A stretch of DNA of 64,000 bases from Salvator merianae (Eukaryota > Chordata > Lepidosauria > Squamata > Teiidae), in the NCBI GenBank assembly GCA_003586115.2, contig QVOM02000090.1:8992081-9056080 (forward strand). Reading direction: 5' to 3'. Shown here one piece after another: positions 33,291 to 43,768 of this stretch; positions within the stretch are counted from its first letter, which is position 1; every line of letters begins with the position of its first letter. A program made the position numbers and the translations under genes. The notes under the pieces are model-generated. The model ran no database searches. It saw only the letters and a program-made list of their open reading frames with translations, and was not told where the DNA came from.

Positions 33291-34454
33291 ATCCGCCAAA
33301 ATGGGGAGAAATGGTTAGAGTCAGACTGGGCATGATCCAACCTTTGATGAAGTACAGTGGGCCACTATGGCAAATCCAAAACAAACACACTTGCACTTGA
33401 CTTCCCCTACTGGTCCTTATTGGAGAATAAAATTAGCTTCCTGAGCAAGTAAGACTGCAGTGGGAGCTGAGGTAAAGGATATTTGAGTACCTACTGCATG
33501 CTGCTCTTTCCAGCATGGCATCCGAATCTACACCAGTTTTTGTGGCACTCAGTTATTCATGGCAACCAAAGTCTAACAGTCTATTCTTTTGGTTTTTCAG
33601 CTGGCAATCAGCCACTCTTTGCTATTGTCTTCAGACTGGTAGGGAAATGTTCAGATGCCAAGCTGACATTGTGAGAGCTGTTCCTTTAATCTAAGACAGA
33701 ATGAGGTTCTAAGGTACAGTGTTCTAAATCAGGATCGTGTTCCAGATAGGTAGGCATTAAGATCCAGAGGAGCAGGTTCTTGGATGGAAAGGGCAGACTT
33801 GCCATGACCTTTGGAAACTGACTGGCCAAGCCACCCTGCCCCTCACCTGCCCTTTCTCTCCGCAGCCACAATTCCACTGTTGGGCGCCATTTTGTTTTTC
33901 TCCTATATCTCATACATTACATCAGTTTGGACCACTGAAAGGTGAAATGGCATCTACCTGCCAGGGCTGCCCACTTGTTTTGTATCAGGAGCCAGTTTGG
34001 TTTTCTCACAGTGCTCTGAACCAACAAAACTCATTATGGGGAAACCAAGGTAAGCATGAAAAAGTGTATTGATTAGCGACCACACCAAGATAATCAGTGA
34101 CAAGAGGCTGATTCTCAGGAGTTCCATAACTCTCTCCCAGTGCACAGCCCAAAGACAAGGGTAAAAGGGCGAAAGTTGAAGTGAAGGATGAAATTGTTCT
34201 TAGGGCTTGAAGGCAGTATTAGTAACAGTGATTCATGGTACAGTTCATAACTCATTAGCAGCTGTGGTGGCAGCCATAGACCCACAGCAGTAAACTGGGC
34301 ACCACGTTGCATGGGTGTGTGTTGTACTGGCTGTCGGCAGTAGTCTTGAATTCGACCTGCAGTGTGTTTTTTAGCATGTTCTTTAGAAGTAGCTTCATTC
34401 TGTATAACCTGCTGTCTTGCTTCGTCCATTGGTCCGCAAGTTCTTACAACTATC
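33291..34454. other. Unassigned, no gene seen
   Basis: Unique sequence with ORFs of 60-75 codons, plus the start of a 120-codon minus ORF that runs on across the palindrome. Confidence 0.5.
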
Positions 34455-34488
34455 TTGTAAGATACTTGTTGCAACAAGTATCTTGCAA
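34455..34488. repeat. Long spacer-free palindrome
   Basis: 34459-34484 is a perfect 26-bp palindrome centred between 34471 and 34472 (half-site AAGATACTTGTTG). One mismatched pair outside it is followed by three more matching pairs, so 34455-34488 pairs over 34 bp with a single mismatch. Adjacent text repeats parts of the arm (ACTATCTTG at 34450-34457, CTTGCAACTAT at 34482-34492). Confidence 0.95.
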
Positions 34489-34964
34489 CTATGGTTTGGT
34501 TCAGACTATTTTATGGCTCAGGAAAACTTGCCATGCTTTGGACTTTTCTGGTTCAAGTCTATTTTATGCAACTGGTTCTGTTAACACCAAAAGCATCTGA
34601 TATGGAAGCTCACCAGGTTTGAAACTTTCCCCTAGTGGGCTATTAAGATAATAAGACTTTTTCTTTGAAGAAAATGAACGCCCACGTGCCACAGAAGCAG
34701 GGAGATCTTTTAGAACAGCCCCTCAGGCATATGCCTAAAGCCCGTGGGGAAGCAAAGACACCACACAGGTAAGAGAAGGAAGCAGCAGAGATACCAGTTT
34801 CTTGAATTCACCTGCCTCTTTCTAATGTCGTCTATTGCTGAAAGTTTGGAATGGTTCCATCTGTTTAAATATAGCAAGTGTTGCCAAGGGATCCACAGGC
34901 CGGAAAAATCTGGGCCATAGCTGAGACATCCTTGCCAATCAGCGCCTGATGGGGCGAGGATGGT
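34489..34964. other. Unassigned
   Basis: Unique sequence leading to the GA array. No feature is supported. Confidence 0.55.
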
Positions 34965-34974
34965 GGGAGGGAGA

Positions 34975-35025
<51 letters not shown>

Positions 35026-35034
35026 AGAGAGAGA
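34965..35034. repeat. (GA)n microsatellite
   Basis: About thirty GA units with minor GGGA and GAAG interruptions at both ends. Confidence 0.95.
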
Positions 35035-35806
35035 CCAGCTGTCATTTCAGCGTGCATAATTTCCAGTGATCCTGACAGACAGCTATGTTCCTTCCTGACT
35101 CTTCAGAGAGACTCCAGAAATAGGCCAGACAAGATGAATTGGGTTCCCAGACCCCCACCTTTTAAATTTGGCCCAAACTTCTCTTGTTTCTTACTTAAAG
35201 CACAAGTGACTCCCACAGATGGTTCGGCCGGGGGGGGGGGGGGAGGGAGCAGGCTGACGGCTTTCCCTTAGGAAGCATACTGACCCCTGCCGGTAAGAAA
35301 GTGCAGTTACAATTATCAACCTAGAGCGGAACTCTTCTGCTGGCTGGAAGTCAAATTCGGTGCCGAAGACTGCAGAACAGAAAGACTTAGAGCACTGGAG
35401 CCATAAAGCAGAATTTTAAAACGAAGTTTAACTGTAATACCAACGAGCGCAACAGAAATTGTAGGTTGGCAAAGGCAATCAAAATGCCCTTTCAAGAAAT
35501 AGCTACATTGTAAGATGTAAAAAAAAAAAATTAAAGATTTAGAATAAAACTCTTAATTTAAAAAAAAAATGCTTAAGATTTTAAAAAGTATTTCCTTTGC
35601 ACTGAAAAAGAAATGAAACAATGCAAAGCTCAACAGGACAGGAACCATTCTTCCTTTATATTTTTCATGTATCGACAGTTCTTCCAATTTTTAACAAAGG
35701 CCGGGACCACAACTTCTTGTGGCGTCAGTATCAGAGCATCTTGGCAACCTAAGGGGCCCTTGTGAGTGGTAGATATGCCACATTAATCAATGCAAGGGAC
35801 TACGAT
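35035..35806. other. Unassigned; G run at 35230-35243, unique block 35310-35500
   Basis: 35310-35500 is repeat-free with retained CpGs. Two A runs follow, at 35519-35530 and 35559-35567. Confidence 0.5.
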
Positions 35807-36149
35807 GCACCAGAGGGTACCACTAAAATGGGTTCTCTCATTTCTAGCTTTTGGAATCCTCAAAGAGCCTATCAAAGTGCAATCAAGAAAGCGGTGGGTA
35901 GCAGTGAACCTCACCCCCCCAAAAAATGCTGCTTCTGACTGGAGCCAGGTGAACCTAATGTGACCTGGTCAAATCCTGGGTAGGCAGCTGCTTTGGGGAC
36001 TCACTGGAGGATCTCTGAATCACGAAACCTCAGACTTGAAAAAGAAGAATGTTGATGCTCCCACAGAGGAGGAAAGAAGGCACCTGTAGTTCCTGCAGTG
36101 TAGCCTGACTAGGCCCCGGATATTTACATGTAGGTCCATCCCAAGTAAA
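35807..36149 (+). repeat. Direct duplication, copy A
   Basis: 343 bp that align almost base for base with 37558-37916. Copy A lacks 24 bases present in B after GGGTTCTC and has 8 extra bases in the GGAAAGAAGGCACC region. Similarity starts at GCACCA and stops sharply after CCAAGTAAA. Whether this is local duplication or two insertions of one family cannot be told here. Confidence 0.9.
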
Positions 36150-36948
36150 GCACTTTGAGGGTTTTATAATTAAATAGATGGAGTGATTTCTGACTGCCTT
36201 GTATTTTGTCATTCTGGGTACAGAATTGGATTGAAAATTAAAACACAGTAAACCACCCCTTCACATCTCTTTTCAGGTGTGTGCTTTTTTTTTTGGAGGG
36301 GCGGAGGGAAGGGATGGAAGGTGTCCTGCGCCTAAAGTCTGCACCACACTCATGCCAGCTTCAAAGTGGCACAGCAGTGCCATCCCAGAGAAAGTCTACC
36401 ATGGGGGCAACGCACAAACAGTTGCATCCCAATTTTCCTGGCACTGTTGGGCTTGACACTCATTCATCACAGCCTGCACTGTAACAGGGACCCCCACTGC
36501 GTTTTCTTTGCCGGTCCCCCACTCCACTCCGGTTGCTTTTCACTGAGTATTACTGCAAATTGCGCACGATCGAACAATGAGCATATAATTGAATAAATGC
36601 ACAGTGATATAACAGCGTCACAGATATTAGGGGTGGGGGATTTAAAATTCAGGGCATGTATTTTACAGAGCACACAGTTTGTTACATACCCTTTCGTTTT
36701 TGGCAAAAACACATGTTTTCATATACGAATGCATATTTTGTTTACAAACAAGATTGAAATAGTTCTGTTTCAGCTGCTCAAAATAAAAGCTGGTTAATGA
36801 ATAAACAGCACGTGAGTTTGCTTTCCTCCTCTTTCCCCCAAATCGTTTTCTTTGGATGTTTTGATGCTGTTATTAGCACGTCTGTCAACTTTAAAGGAAA
36901 CCAACCAACATGCAGGTAGTAATAGATCTTCTTGATTAACAAATCTAT
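36150..36948. other. Unassigned; T run near 36287-36294
   Basis: Unique sequence. Overlapping ORFs of 66-81 codons have no features. Confidence 0.5.
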
Positions 36949-37350
36949 GGGTGTTTTCACACGTTCCATCTTCGAATGTTCTCAGTCGAGCATTCCAAGA
37001 TGGAACAGACCTTGCAGGGCAGCAGCCAATCACACTGTGAGGGCTGGAATATCCCAGAAACAGGTATCCAGCATTTGCAGTGTGAATGCTGGCCGCCTGC
37101 CTTGACAGCAGCTGGGGAAATATCTGGCTGCTGCTATGGCGACCGGGGACATGCAGTGCGACTGCGCATCTGCATCCATGCCATGCCACACGGCACAGCA
37201 TTTGTACCCGAAACCAGGTGCGGATGTTGCGTAGCTAGTAGTGATTGGGTGAGCGATAGCCCGCTCCTGATTGCTTCAGTCTCCGCAAAGTGGGGGCACA
37301 CGTCACTAGTGAGTGTGCAAACACTCACCAGTGAAAAGTGCGAATAGGCC
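36949..37350. mobile_element. Possible TIR element, boundaries uncertain
   Basis: GGGTGTTTTCACAC (36949-36962) is inverted relative to GTGTGCAAACACTC (37313-37326), 12 of 14. The right side continues to GAATAGGCC (37350), whose reverse complement GGCCTATTCGCAC resembles MITE termini elsewhere in the window. No target duplication is clear. Confidence 0.35.
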
Positions 37351-37557
37351 TGATGGAACAGGATCCCTGGTGGTCCTCTTCAGGGGGCCATGGGTCCACA
37401 TGTTACTGCGGATCAGCGAGGCCCCATCCACTGCTGGTACACGCTCTGCATAGAGTGTGATCCAAATCAAGAGGTCTTTGATCTGGACCACTGGTAGGCT
37501 TTGAAATCAACATCACACCTGCGTTTTGTGGACTACCAGGGGACCCATTTCAGTGAC
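37351..37557. other. Unassigned segment before duplication copy B
   Basis: It differs from the sequence before copy A, so the duplication starts at 37558. Confidence 0.5.
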
Positions 37558-37916
37558 GCACCAAAGAGTATCATTAAAATGGGTTCTCCAGGGGCTCTGA
37601 GGCTAAGAATTCTCATTTCTAGCTTTTGGAATCCTCAAAGAGGCTATAAAAGTGCAATCAGGAAAGCGGTGGGTAGCGGTGAACCTCACCCCCCCCCAAA
37701 ATGCTGCTTCTGACTGGAGCCAGGTGAACCTAATGTGACCTGGTCAAGTCCTGGGTAGGCAGCTGCTTTGGGGACTCACTGGAGCATCTCTGAATCACGA
37801 AACCTCAGACTCGAAAAAGAAGAATGTTGATGCTGCCACAGAAGAGGAACCTGTAGTTCCTGCAGTGTAGCCTGACTAGGCCCGGGATTTTTACATGTAG
37901 GTCCATCCCAAGTAAA
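37558..37916 (+). repeat. Direct duplication, copy B
   Basis: Partner of 35807-36149 (see that entry). The extra 24 bases are bounded by TTCTC on each side, suggesting that copy A lost them by slippage or that B gained them. It lies 1.75 kb downstream in the same orientation. Confidence 0.9.
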
Positions 37917-38189
37917 TAGGAGAGTTGTTGGGTGAAACCAGTCTGTCCCCTCTTCCTGTCTCCCCAGGTTCAGCTCTGGCGGCTGCTGCTTGTGCATTAT
38001 TCTGCTCTGTTCATTGGACTGTCGACCTGATGACCAGTAAACAGACAGTCTATCTCTGTCTGGTGCTAGTATTTATTTAAATGCTCCCCTCTTTAAATTC
38101 TGCTGCCAAAATCTTTAGGATCTTTGAGACCCAGAAATAAATATCTTGGAAGGTCACATCTGGCCCTTGAATGGGGGTTAACTACCCCT

Positions 38190-38480
38190 CTAGCAAGGTG
38201 TGCATAGAATTTCCGCACCTGGGACTGCAGATGACATTTGCGGCTTTGCCACGAAGGCATCCAGACATTACTGCATGCCGATTAATTAAGCAGGCATGGA
38301 CACGGAGGCATTACGGCCTATCCCCTCTCTCAGCTAACCGAGCTGCAAGAAAATGCTTTGGGCTCAAGCCTTGATCCCCCCTTCGCTTTTGGAATTAGGC
38401 CTGCAACTTCTGACCGGCTCGAATCTAGCATACGCTCCGCTCATATGCCAGAGCGCTCCCACCTTTCACACGCAGCCTTA
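38190..38480. promoter_or_regulatory. Unique block with TTAATTAA core, possible conserved element
   Basis: CATGCC (38274-38279) and GGCATG (38293-38298) flank GATTAATTAAGCA, a small inverted repeat around a perfect 8-bp homeodomain-type palindrome. The surrounding sequence is unique with retained CpGs (CGGCTTTGCCACGAAGG). No coding signal. Confidence 0.35.
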
Positions 38481-39132
38481 TCTGCGAGTTGTGGGCAAGA
38501 TGAGGAAGTTGGTTTTCCTCCTCCCTTCCTAACCCTCTTAGGGATAATCCTGTCTTTAATGCTGCTGAACTGGGGGCTTTGAACAACTGTGTTGCCAAGC
38601 CGTCCACGGGTGACCTTCCTGCTTGCACACTTTTGCCCGTTCGGGCGACTCTGACTCTTGCAGAGATAACGGGAGCCTGGCAAATCCTCCCTGGACAGCT
38701 AATGGGATTGTCACACTTAGTGAAGTTAGCCAGAAAGCAAACTTTGGAGAGCAGTTTCCAGGCGCCAGCTTAAGCGCAGCTGAGAGACGGCAGCGGGCAG
38801 AGAGGGAGCAGAAAACATCGCTTTCTTCAGTTTGACAGCTTTGGATCCACATCATGGTACAGGGCAGACAGAGATGGATAAATTCAGCCTAGCCGCTTTG
38901 GGGAAATGAGGAAAGGTCTTAGGTTGGTGAATTAGCTCTTCCTACAAAGCAGTCAAAGTACTTACACCGACTGTGCAAGCGGATGTACTGAAATATTAGC
39001 AAAAGGCAGAGAAATCTGGACAACAGCCAATGCTTGGTTCCCACTCCTCTTTATACTAGGCAGGGCCTTGGTGCATGAGTAACCAAGTAAAAAATGGGTA
39101 GAGGATCACAGTGGCAGGAAAAACTGGTTGAT
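38481..39132. other. Unassigned, no gene seen
   Basis: ORFs on both strands (64-99 codons) overlap without features. The region has retained CpGs near 38590-38660 and 38760-38820 but no island. Confidence 0.45.
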
Positions 39133-39405
39133 GAGAACATAAGAACATAAGAGGAGCCTTGTTGGATCAGGCCACGGCCCATCTAGTTCAGCATCCTGTC
39201 TCACACAGTGGCCCACCAATGGCTTCTGGGCATCTCAAGAAGAAGATGAAGGCAAAACCTTCACCTGCTCTTGACTCCCCACAAATGGTTTTACAGGCAT
39301 CCTGCCTGTCTTTCCAACCTGGAGGCAGTACCTGGGCATCCATTCTAGCAGCCATTGATACACCTGACCTCCATGAATCTGTCCAATCATTTCTTAAAGC
39401 TATCC
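39133..39405 (-). mobile_element. CR1-type LINE 3' end
   Basis: GAGAACATAAGAACATAAG at the left, then TTGGATCAGGCC, CATCTAGTTCAGCATCCTG and CACACAGTGGCCCACCA, continuing to CATTTCTTAAAGCTATCC. This is the same family and orientation as 5770-6035 and extends slightly further. Truncated; no ORF. Confidence 0.8.
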
Positions 39406-40712
39406 AGGCAGGTTACTGTTCTCTGAAAATCTGATACATTGATTACTGATGACTTCTTAGGGTTTTGTTTGCGATTTCTCCCTCTCAAATGTACACATCA
39501 TTACGATATTATTCATTTCAGTAATGCTGAAGGGGCTCTTGAGCACTGTATCATTTGACCATTAAATAACCTCATGCAAAAGGCAAAAGTAGACCCATCC
39601 ATCATGTCCTGATCACTTTCAGTGCTGGACGGAGTTTGACATAGGCTGGTTAATGATATTCTGGTGGAGGGTGTGGAAGGACAAGCTGGGAATTGTCTCC
39701 AGCCGAGACCATGAGGCCATATGTTACAAAACTTAGCAATAGTTCCTGGGAGTAGGAACAAACCAGAACATCTTTATGTATGTATTTATAACACAAGATC
39801 AAGGCTACCTCCAAATGAGAGGTCAACGACATGTTCCCCATGGAGTTGCACTGGAAATATCAGACTTTCCCATGATAGTCCCAAAGCAATGCCGGTTGCA
39901 ACATGCAAAAAAATGTGTTGCCAGGCTACTGCAGGAAATCTGCAGTGGTGCCAGGTTTCCCGTAATAATAGCCCTTCCTGCTTGCATGTCTGGCCAGAGG
40001 CATACAAAATCACTTCACTGGAGACTTCCAGTGCCGGCCAAGAATGTGCAAAACAACAAAAGGAAGGAGGTGGGTGCTTGACTGGCTCCAGGCAGTCCCC
40101 AGAGAGGTCTTCCACCAGATGCGCAGGTAAGTTGGGGTTCTCACCTTGCATCTGGCAAACTACAGCAAGAGGCAATCATAACTGTCCTTCGTTTTCTACA
40201 TCTTCCTTTTATCTCTCTCTCTCTCTTTCCATTCCCCCCCTCACCTCCTCCCTCCAGCCCAAACTACCTGGATGTTCCCTGCCCACCCATTTAATTGGCA
40301 CCTCTCTCTTCTCTTTCAGATTAATCAACCCACTTTCCCCAGTATTAACGGCGTTGTGAGGATTAAAATAATGCAACACATTAAATATGTAATTTAAAAT
40401 TAATAACTCATAATTATTTATCATGGTGCATCAGCAGAGCTATGAATCCCCCTTCTCACCAGATAGTTTCTTCCTCTTGCTTCTCTCCCCACCCCCAGCC
40501 TCACTCGGCTCAAGCTGTTACAGGGCTCCACCAGGGTCTACCTCTAACACGGTCCCTTTCAGTCTAACATTAATTGAAAACAAAAGGAAAAGTCCATCTA
40601 TTCTAAAGGACAAATGATGATTGTTTAATAAAATCCAGGATGGGGCAGACACTTATCCATCACCAAACATGAGGGTTAAAAGGTTCAGAGACTTACATAA
40701 AATGTGTTAGGT

Positions 40713-40717
<5 letters not shown>
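39406..40717. other. Unassigned; (TC)n near 40214, AT-rich block 40330-40440
   Basis: The 212-codon ORF at 39721-40359 lacks domains and ends in a serine/leucine-rich stretch from TC-rich sequence, so it is rejected. 40330-40440 contains TAATTTAAAATTAATAACTC and CATAATTATTTATCATGG, possibly a conserved AT-rich element. Confidence 0.4.
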
Positions 40718-40748
<31 letters not shown>

Positions 40749-40792
40749 ACCTACCTATCTCTCTCTCTCCCTACCTACACTCTCTCTCTCTA
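40718..40792. repeat. (TC)n with TACC interruptions
   Basis: Three TC blocks separated by CCCTACCTACC-type tetramers. Confidence 0.95.
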
Positions 40793-41599
40793 TCAGCCCC
40801 CGTGATTCCATAGTGGAAAACCACGAAAAGAATGCTGGGAAAAACTCTGGAACATTCACCAAAAATAACTCTTCTGCATCATTGTTTCAGTGCTTATCAA
40901 GAAGCTCGATCTGATCACCCATTTCCTCAAACAGACCAGCCATACAAAAGACGAGAACAGCATACTGTACAGTCCCAGGACCCTGAGGCAGCTTCTGCTT
41001 GATCTGGGCCAAGAATGGAGAGGGTGCAGTGGCATGTGCCAGGGGGCACCCACATTGCCATGGCTCCATCCCAGCCTTTTTTTTAAGAGGCCAGGGAACA
41101 AAGCTTTCCCAGCCCCAAAGTTTCCAGGCTGGAGGAATTTCACTGGTGGGATGCAGGTAGCCATCTTGGATAGCCATTTGTGAAGCCCAGCAAAATGGTG
41201 CTGAGCTCCTCATGCTGTGTGGGCCTCTCCAGCCCATGGTGCTACTTTGACAGTGCAGTGTACACTTTTCAGGATCAAAACTATTGGGAGCGGAAATCAC
41301 CACTCCCAGCCCCGTCCTTGCAGAATAAAGAGCTCAAAGGTTCTCCCTACATTTTTGCCTCTCTCCCTGGGCAGGCGTGGGCAAAGAGCAAAGGAAAATG
41401 GGGCAAGTTTTTATCCGTCCAGTACTCCAGCGCGCTACCCCTTAATACAGAACTTTAAATGTGCAGGAAGAAGGCAAGCGAGCAAGACCAATTTTAAGTT
41501 TACACGCCTTTTAATGTGGATTAAGGCACAAACAGGCAGGCAGCCCCATCTGAGCTGAGGAAAGCAATTTCCAGTCCGTGGTGGAAAATGGAATGAAAC
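40793..41599. other. Unassigned, no gene seen
   Basis: Overlapping ORFs of 92-138 codons on both strands have no recognisable domain. Confidence 0.45.
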
Positions 41600-41900
41600 A
41601 CTGACACAATGTGTGGCGGCCACGAATAAAGTCAACTCTGTGATAAGGCTGAGTAAAAAAGGAGTCCAACATGAAAGTGTCAGTATAACATCCTTATACA
41701 AATCTGTTGTACGATCAGCAGTAGCTCACGGCCTGGAGTTGCAAGGGCAGTGGGGCAAAGCCCCACATCGCCCCTACTGAACCATAATTTGATCCAGGCA
41801 GAATCATGGCCCACTCCAACTGTTCCCATGAGCCACTGGGTGCAACCACATTTAGAATACTGTATACAAGTCTGGTGCCTCATTGAACTCAAGAAGTGGC
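41600..41900 (+). mobile_element. CR1-type LINE fragment, split by a nested insertion
   Basis: Left part: AAGGAGTCCAACATGAAAGT and ATCCTTATACAAATCTGTTGT. Right part: ACCACATTTAGAATACTG and TATACAAGTCTGGTGCC. Together these follow the CR1 3'-UTR order '...CTTATATAAATCTATGGTGCGACCACACTTGGAATACTGTGTACAGTTCTGGTC'. The join is interrupted by 41718-41839. Confidence 0.6.
41718..41839. mobile_element. Nested 122-bp MITE inside CR1
   Basis: The left end GCAGTAGCTCACGG and the reversed right end CCAGTGGCTCATGG match at 11 of 14. The flanks GTACGATCA (41709-41717) and GTGCAACCA (41840-41848) correspond to the same CR1 position and differ only by three transitions, consistent with an old target duplication of 8-9 bp (hAT-like). 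Confidence 0.6.
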
Positions 41901-43119
41901 CCATGGGACCATTCCTTTGTTCGGTGACCACCCCACCTGTCAAGACTGCAGTGGAGAAATCTACCGTCTGCCTTGCTAGGTAGCAGCAGAGTTCAGCGTG
42001 CAGACATCGTAATGCTGCTTTAAGAGAAATGCGAGGAGCATAGTGCTCCTCTTAAATCACAGGGGGAAGAGTACTACACTTGTAACCCTCTTTCCACCTT
42101 CCATGTGGACCTTGCCTTAGTCTGATCCAGTAGGACTTTAGAAAACTTAAATAGCAATGCCACCTGATCACTCTCGCCACTTGGTTTTGACAGGAAGACA
42201 TTAAACCTGGCATGAAGGAAGAAGTACAAAGGGTAGGGAGGGAATGGGGATTTCCTAAGCCATGGTCTTCTGAAGTGGGATAAATATCACAAGTTAAGGA
42301 GAAAGTTGTGGTGCCAATTCCATACGGATCCTGAAGAACGTAGTGGTGCAGCTAACAGGATCAGAAATGTAGTCTAAGCTTACAACCAAAGAGGGGAAGG
42401 CACTGGGTTCTGAAATGCCCACTGGTTTGTCCTGCTCTGCAGACTGCTTCTTCCACGTTATAATGGCCAGATGCAGGTCAGAGGAGCTGATGGCAAAGTC
42501 CCAGATGGTCATGGACGTGCACACCTGGTGATTTAAATGCCAGTAACAGGTGGATTTGCAAAGCAAGTGTGTCTGAATTTCCCACAAGGGCTCTCAAAGC
42601 AACATCGGTCTTGTGGCCACGAGCGCATATTACATGACGAGTAATATGGAATTTTCATGACCAGATTTGATTTGATTTGTCCAACCGGACTATCAAAAAC
42701 AATATTATATCCGATCCCATACTTCCCCCACCCCACTAACCATCTCATTCTGCTCTACACGTTACAGAGATTGGCCTGAAAAGTACTCTCAATCCCTTCT
42801 CTTCGCTTCTCCCCCTCCAAGACATTTATGTCAGCTCTGGGTCCCTCTGGCTGATCCTCTGTTGAAATGCGAGTTATTAAGCAACAATGACATGTTTAGA
42901 CTCTTTAGTGTTCTCACTGATGTGTGATGGGAAAAGAAATCAATGCACAGACTGGTCAACAAAAAGCAAGCTGGAATGAACACAACAATTCAGGCTCAAC
43001 GTGGCGAATGAGATGAAGCGAGGCTGAAGCGTGGTTAGCTGCCCCATGGAGCACTGTGGTCCTCCAGGGGTCCCAGGTTCTCAGCATCTCCAGGCAGGAT
43101 GGAAGTGGCTTCCTGTTTG
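41901..43119. other. Unassigned; CR1 tail scrap at 42100-42150
   Basis: GGACCTTGCCTTAGTCTGATCC and AGTAGGACTTTAG near 42110-42135 resemble a plus-strand CR1 end. Elsewhere nothing is recognised. Confidence 0.45.
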
Positions 43120-43417
43120 AAGTTGAAGGAAAAGGAGAAGGAGGAGGAGGAGGAGGAAGAGGAAGATGAAGAGGAGGAGAGAAGAATTGGTTTTTGTACC
43201 CCGCTTTTCTCACCCTGAGGGGACTCAAAGTGGCTGACAAACCTCCTGTTCTTCTCCCCACAACAGACACCTTGTGAGGATGGTGGGGCTGTGAGAACTC
43301 AGATCAGAGCTGTGATGAGCCCAAGGTCACCCAGCTGACTTCATGCAGAGTGCAGACTCAAACTGGGAGCGTTCCAGATAAGAGTCTGACATGCTAGTCA
43401 CAAGCCCAAACTGAACT
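43120..43417 (-). mobile_element. tRNA-derived (MIR/CORE-like) SINE with (GGA)n tail
   Basis: Same family and orientation as 24719-24990: CCGCTTTTCTCACCCTGAGG, CACAACAGACACCTTGTGAGG and CCCAAGGTCACCCAGCTGAC. The tail is a GGA/GAA tract at 43120-43183. Box B (read on minus as CAGTTTGAGTCTGC) is more decayed than in the other copy. Confidence 0.8.
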
Positions 43418-43547
43418 ATTTCTAAGGAAACAGATGCATTGCCTGATCTGATCACACTTCCTCAGAGGTATGTTCCACTGGGTTGCACTGAACGTACCCC
43501 CTAATCATGCATATTTTTAACATTACAGCCGATGAGGAGAAGCAATA

Positions 43548-43768
43548 TAAGGCTGTGATCAGACACAACAAACAAAAGCATCTCTGAGGCGCCTCAGAGA
43601 CAACTTAGAGATGGGATTGTTCACACACCAGCCTGCCCTTCCCCCTTCGCACGAACTTTCTATGCTAGAAAAGGTGGATTAGAGAAGACCTGGGAACATG
43701 AGGGCCACACACGGTCTCTATGAGGCGCCTCTGAGGCGCCCCTTTTATTGTGTCTGAACACAACCTAA
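43548..43768 (-). mobile_element. PIF/Harbinger-like MITE, copy 2
   Basis: The element is 43551-43765 (215 bp), flanked on both sides by TAA, a perfect 3-bp target duplication. The ends GGCTGTGATCAGACACAA and, reversed, GGTTGTGTTCAGACACAA pair with two mismatches. Just inside, GCGCCTCAGAG-type palindromes occur at both ends. It aligns in reverse orientation with 13916-14127. No ORF. Confidence 0.85.

Noticed and set aside
39721..40359. 212-codon plus-strand ORF
   Set aside because: No domain or splice context, overlapping ORFs in other frames, and a TC-rich tail produces the final serine/leucine part.
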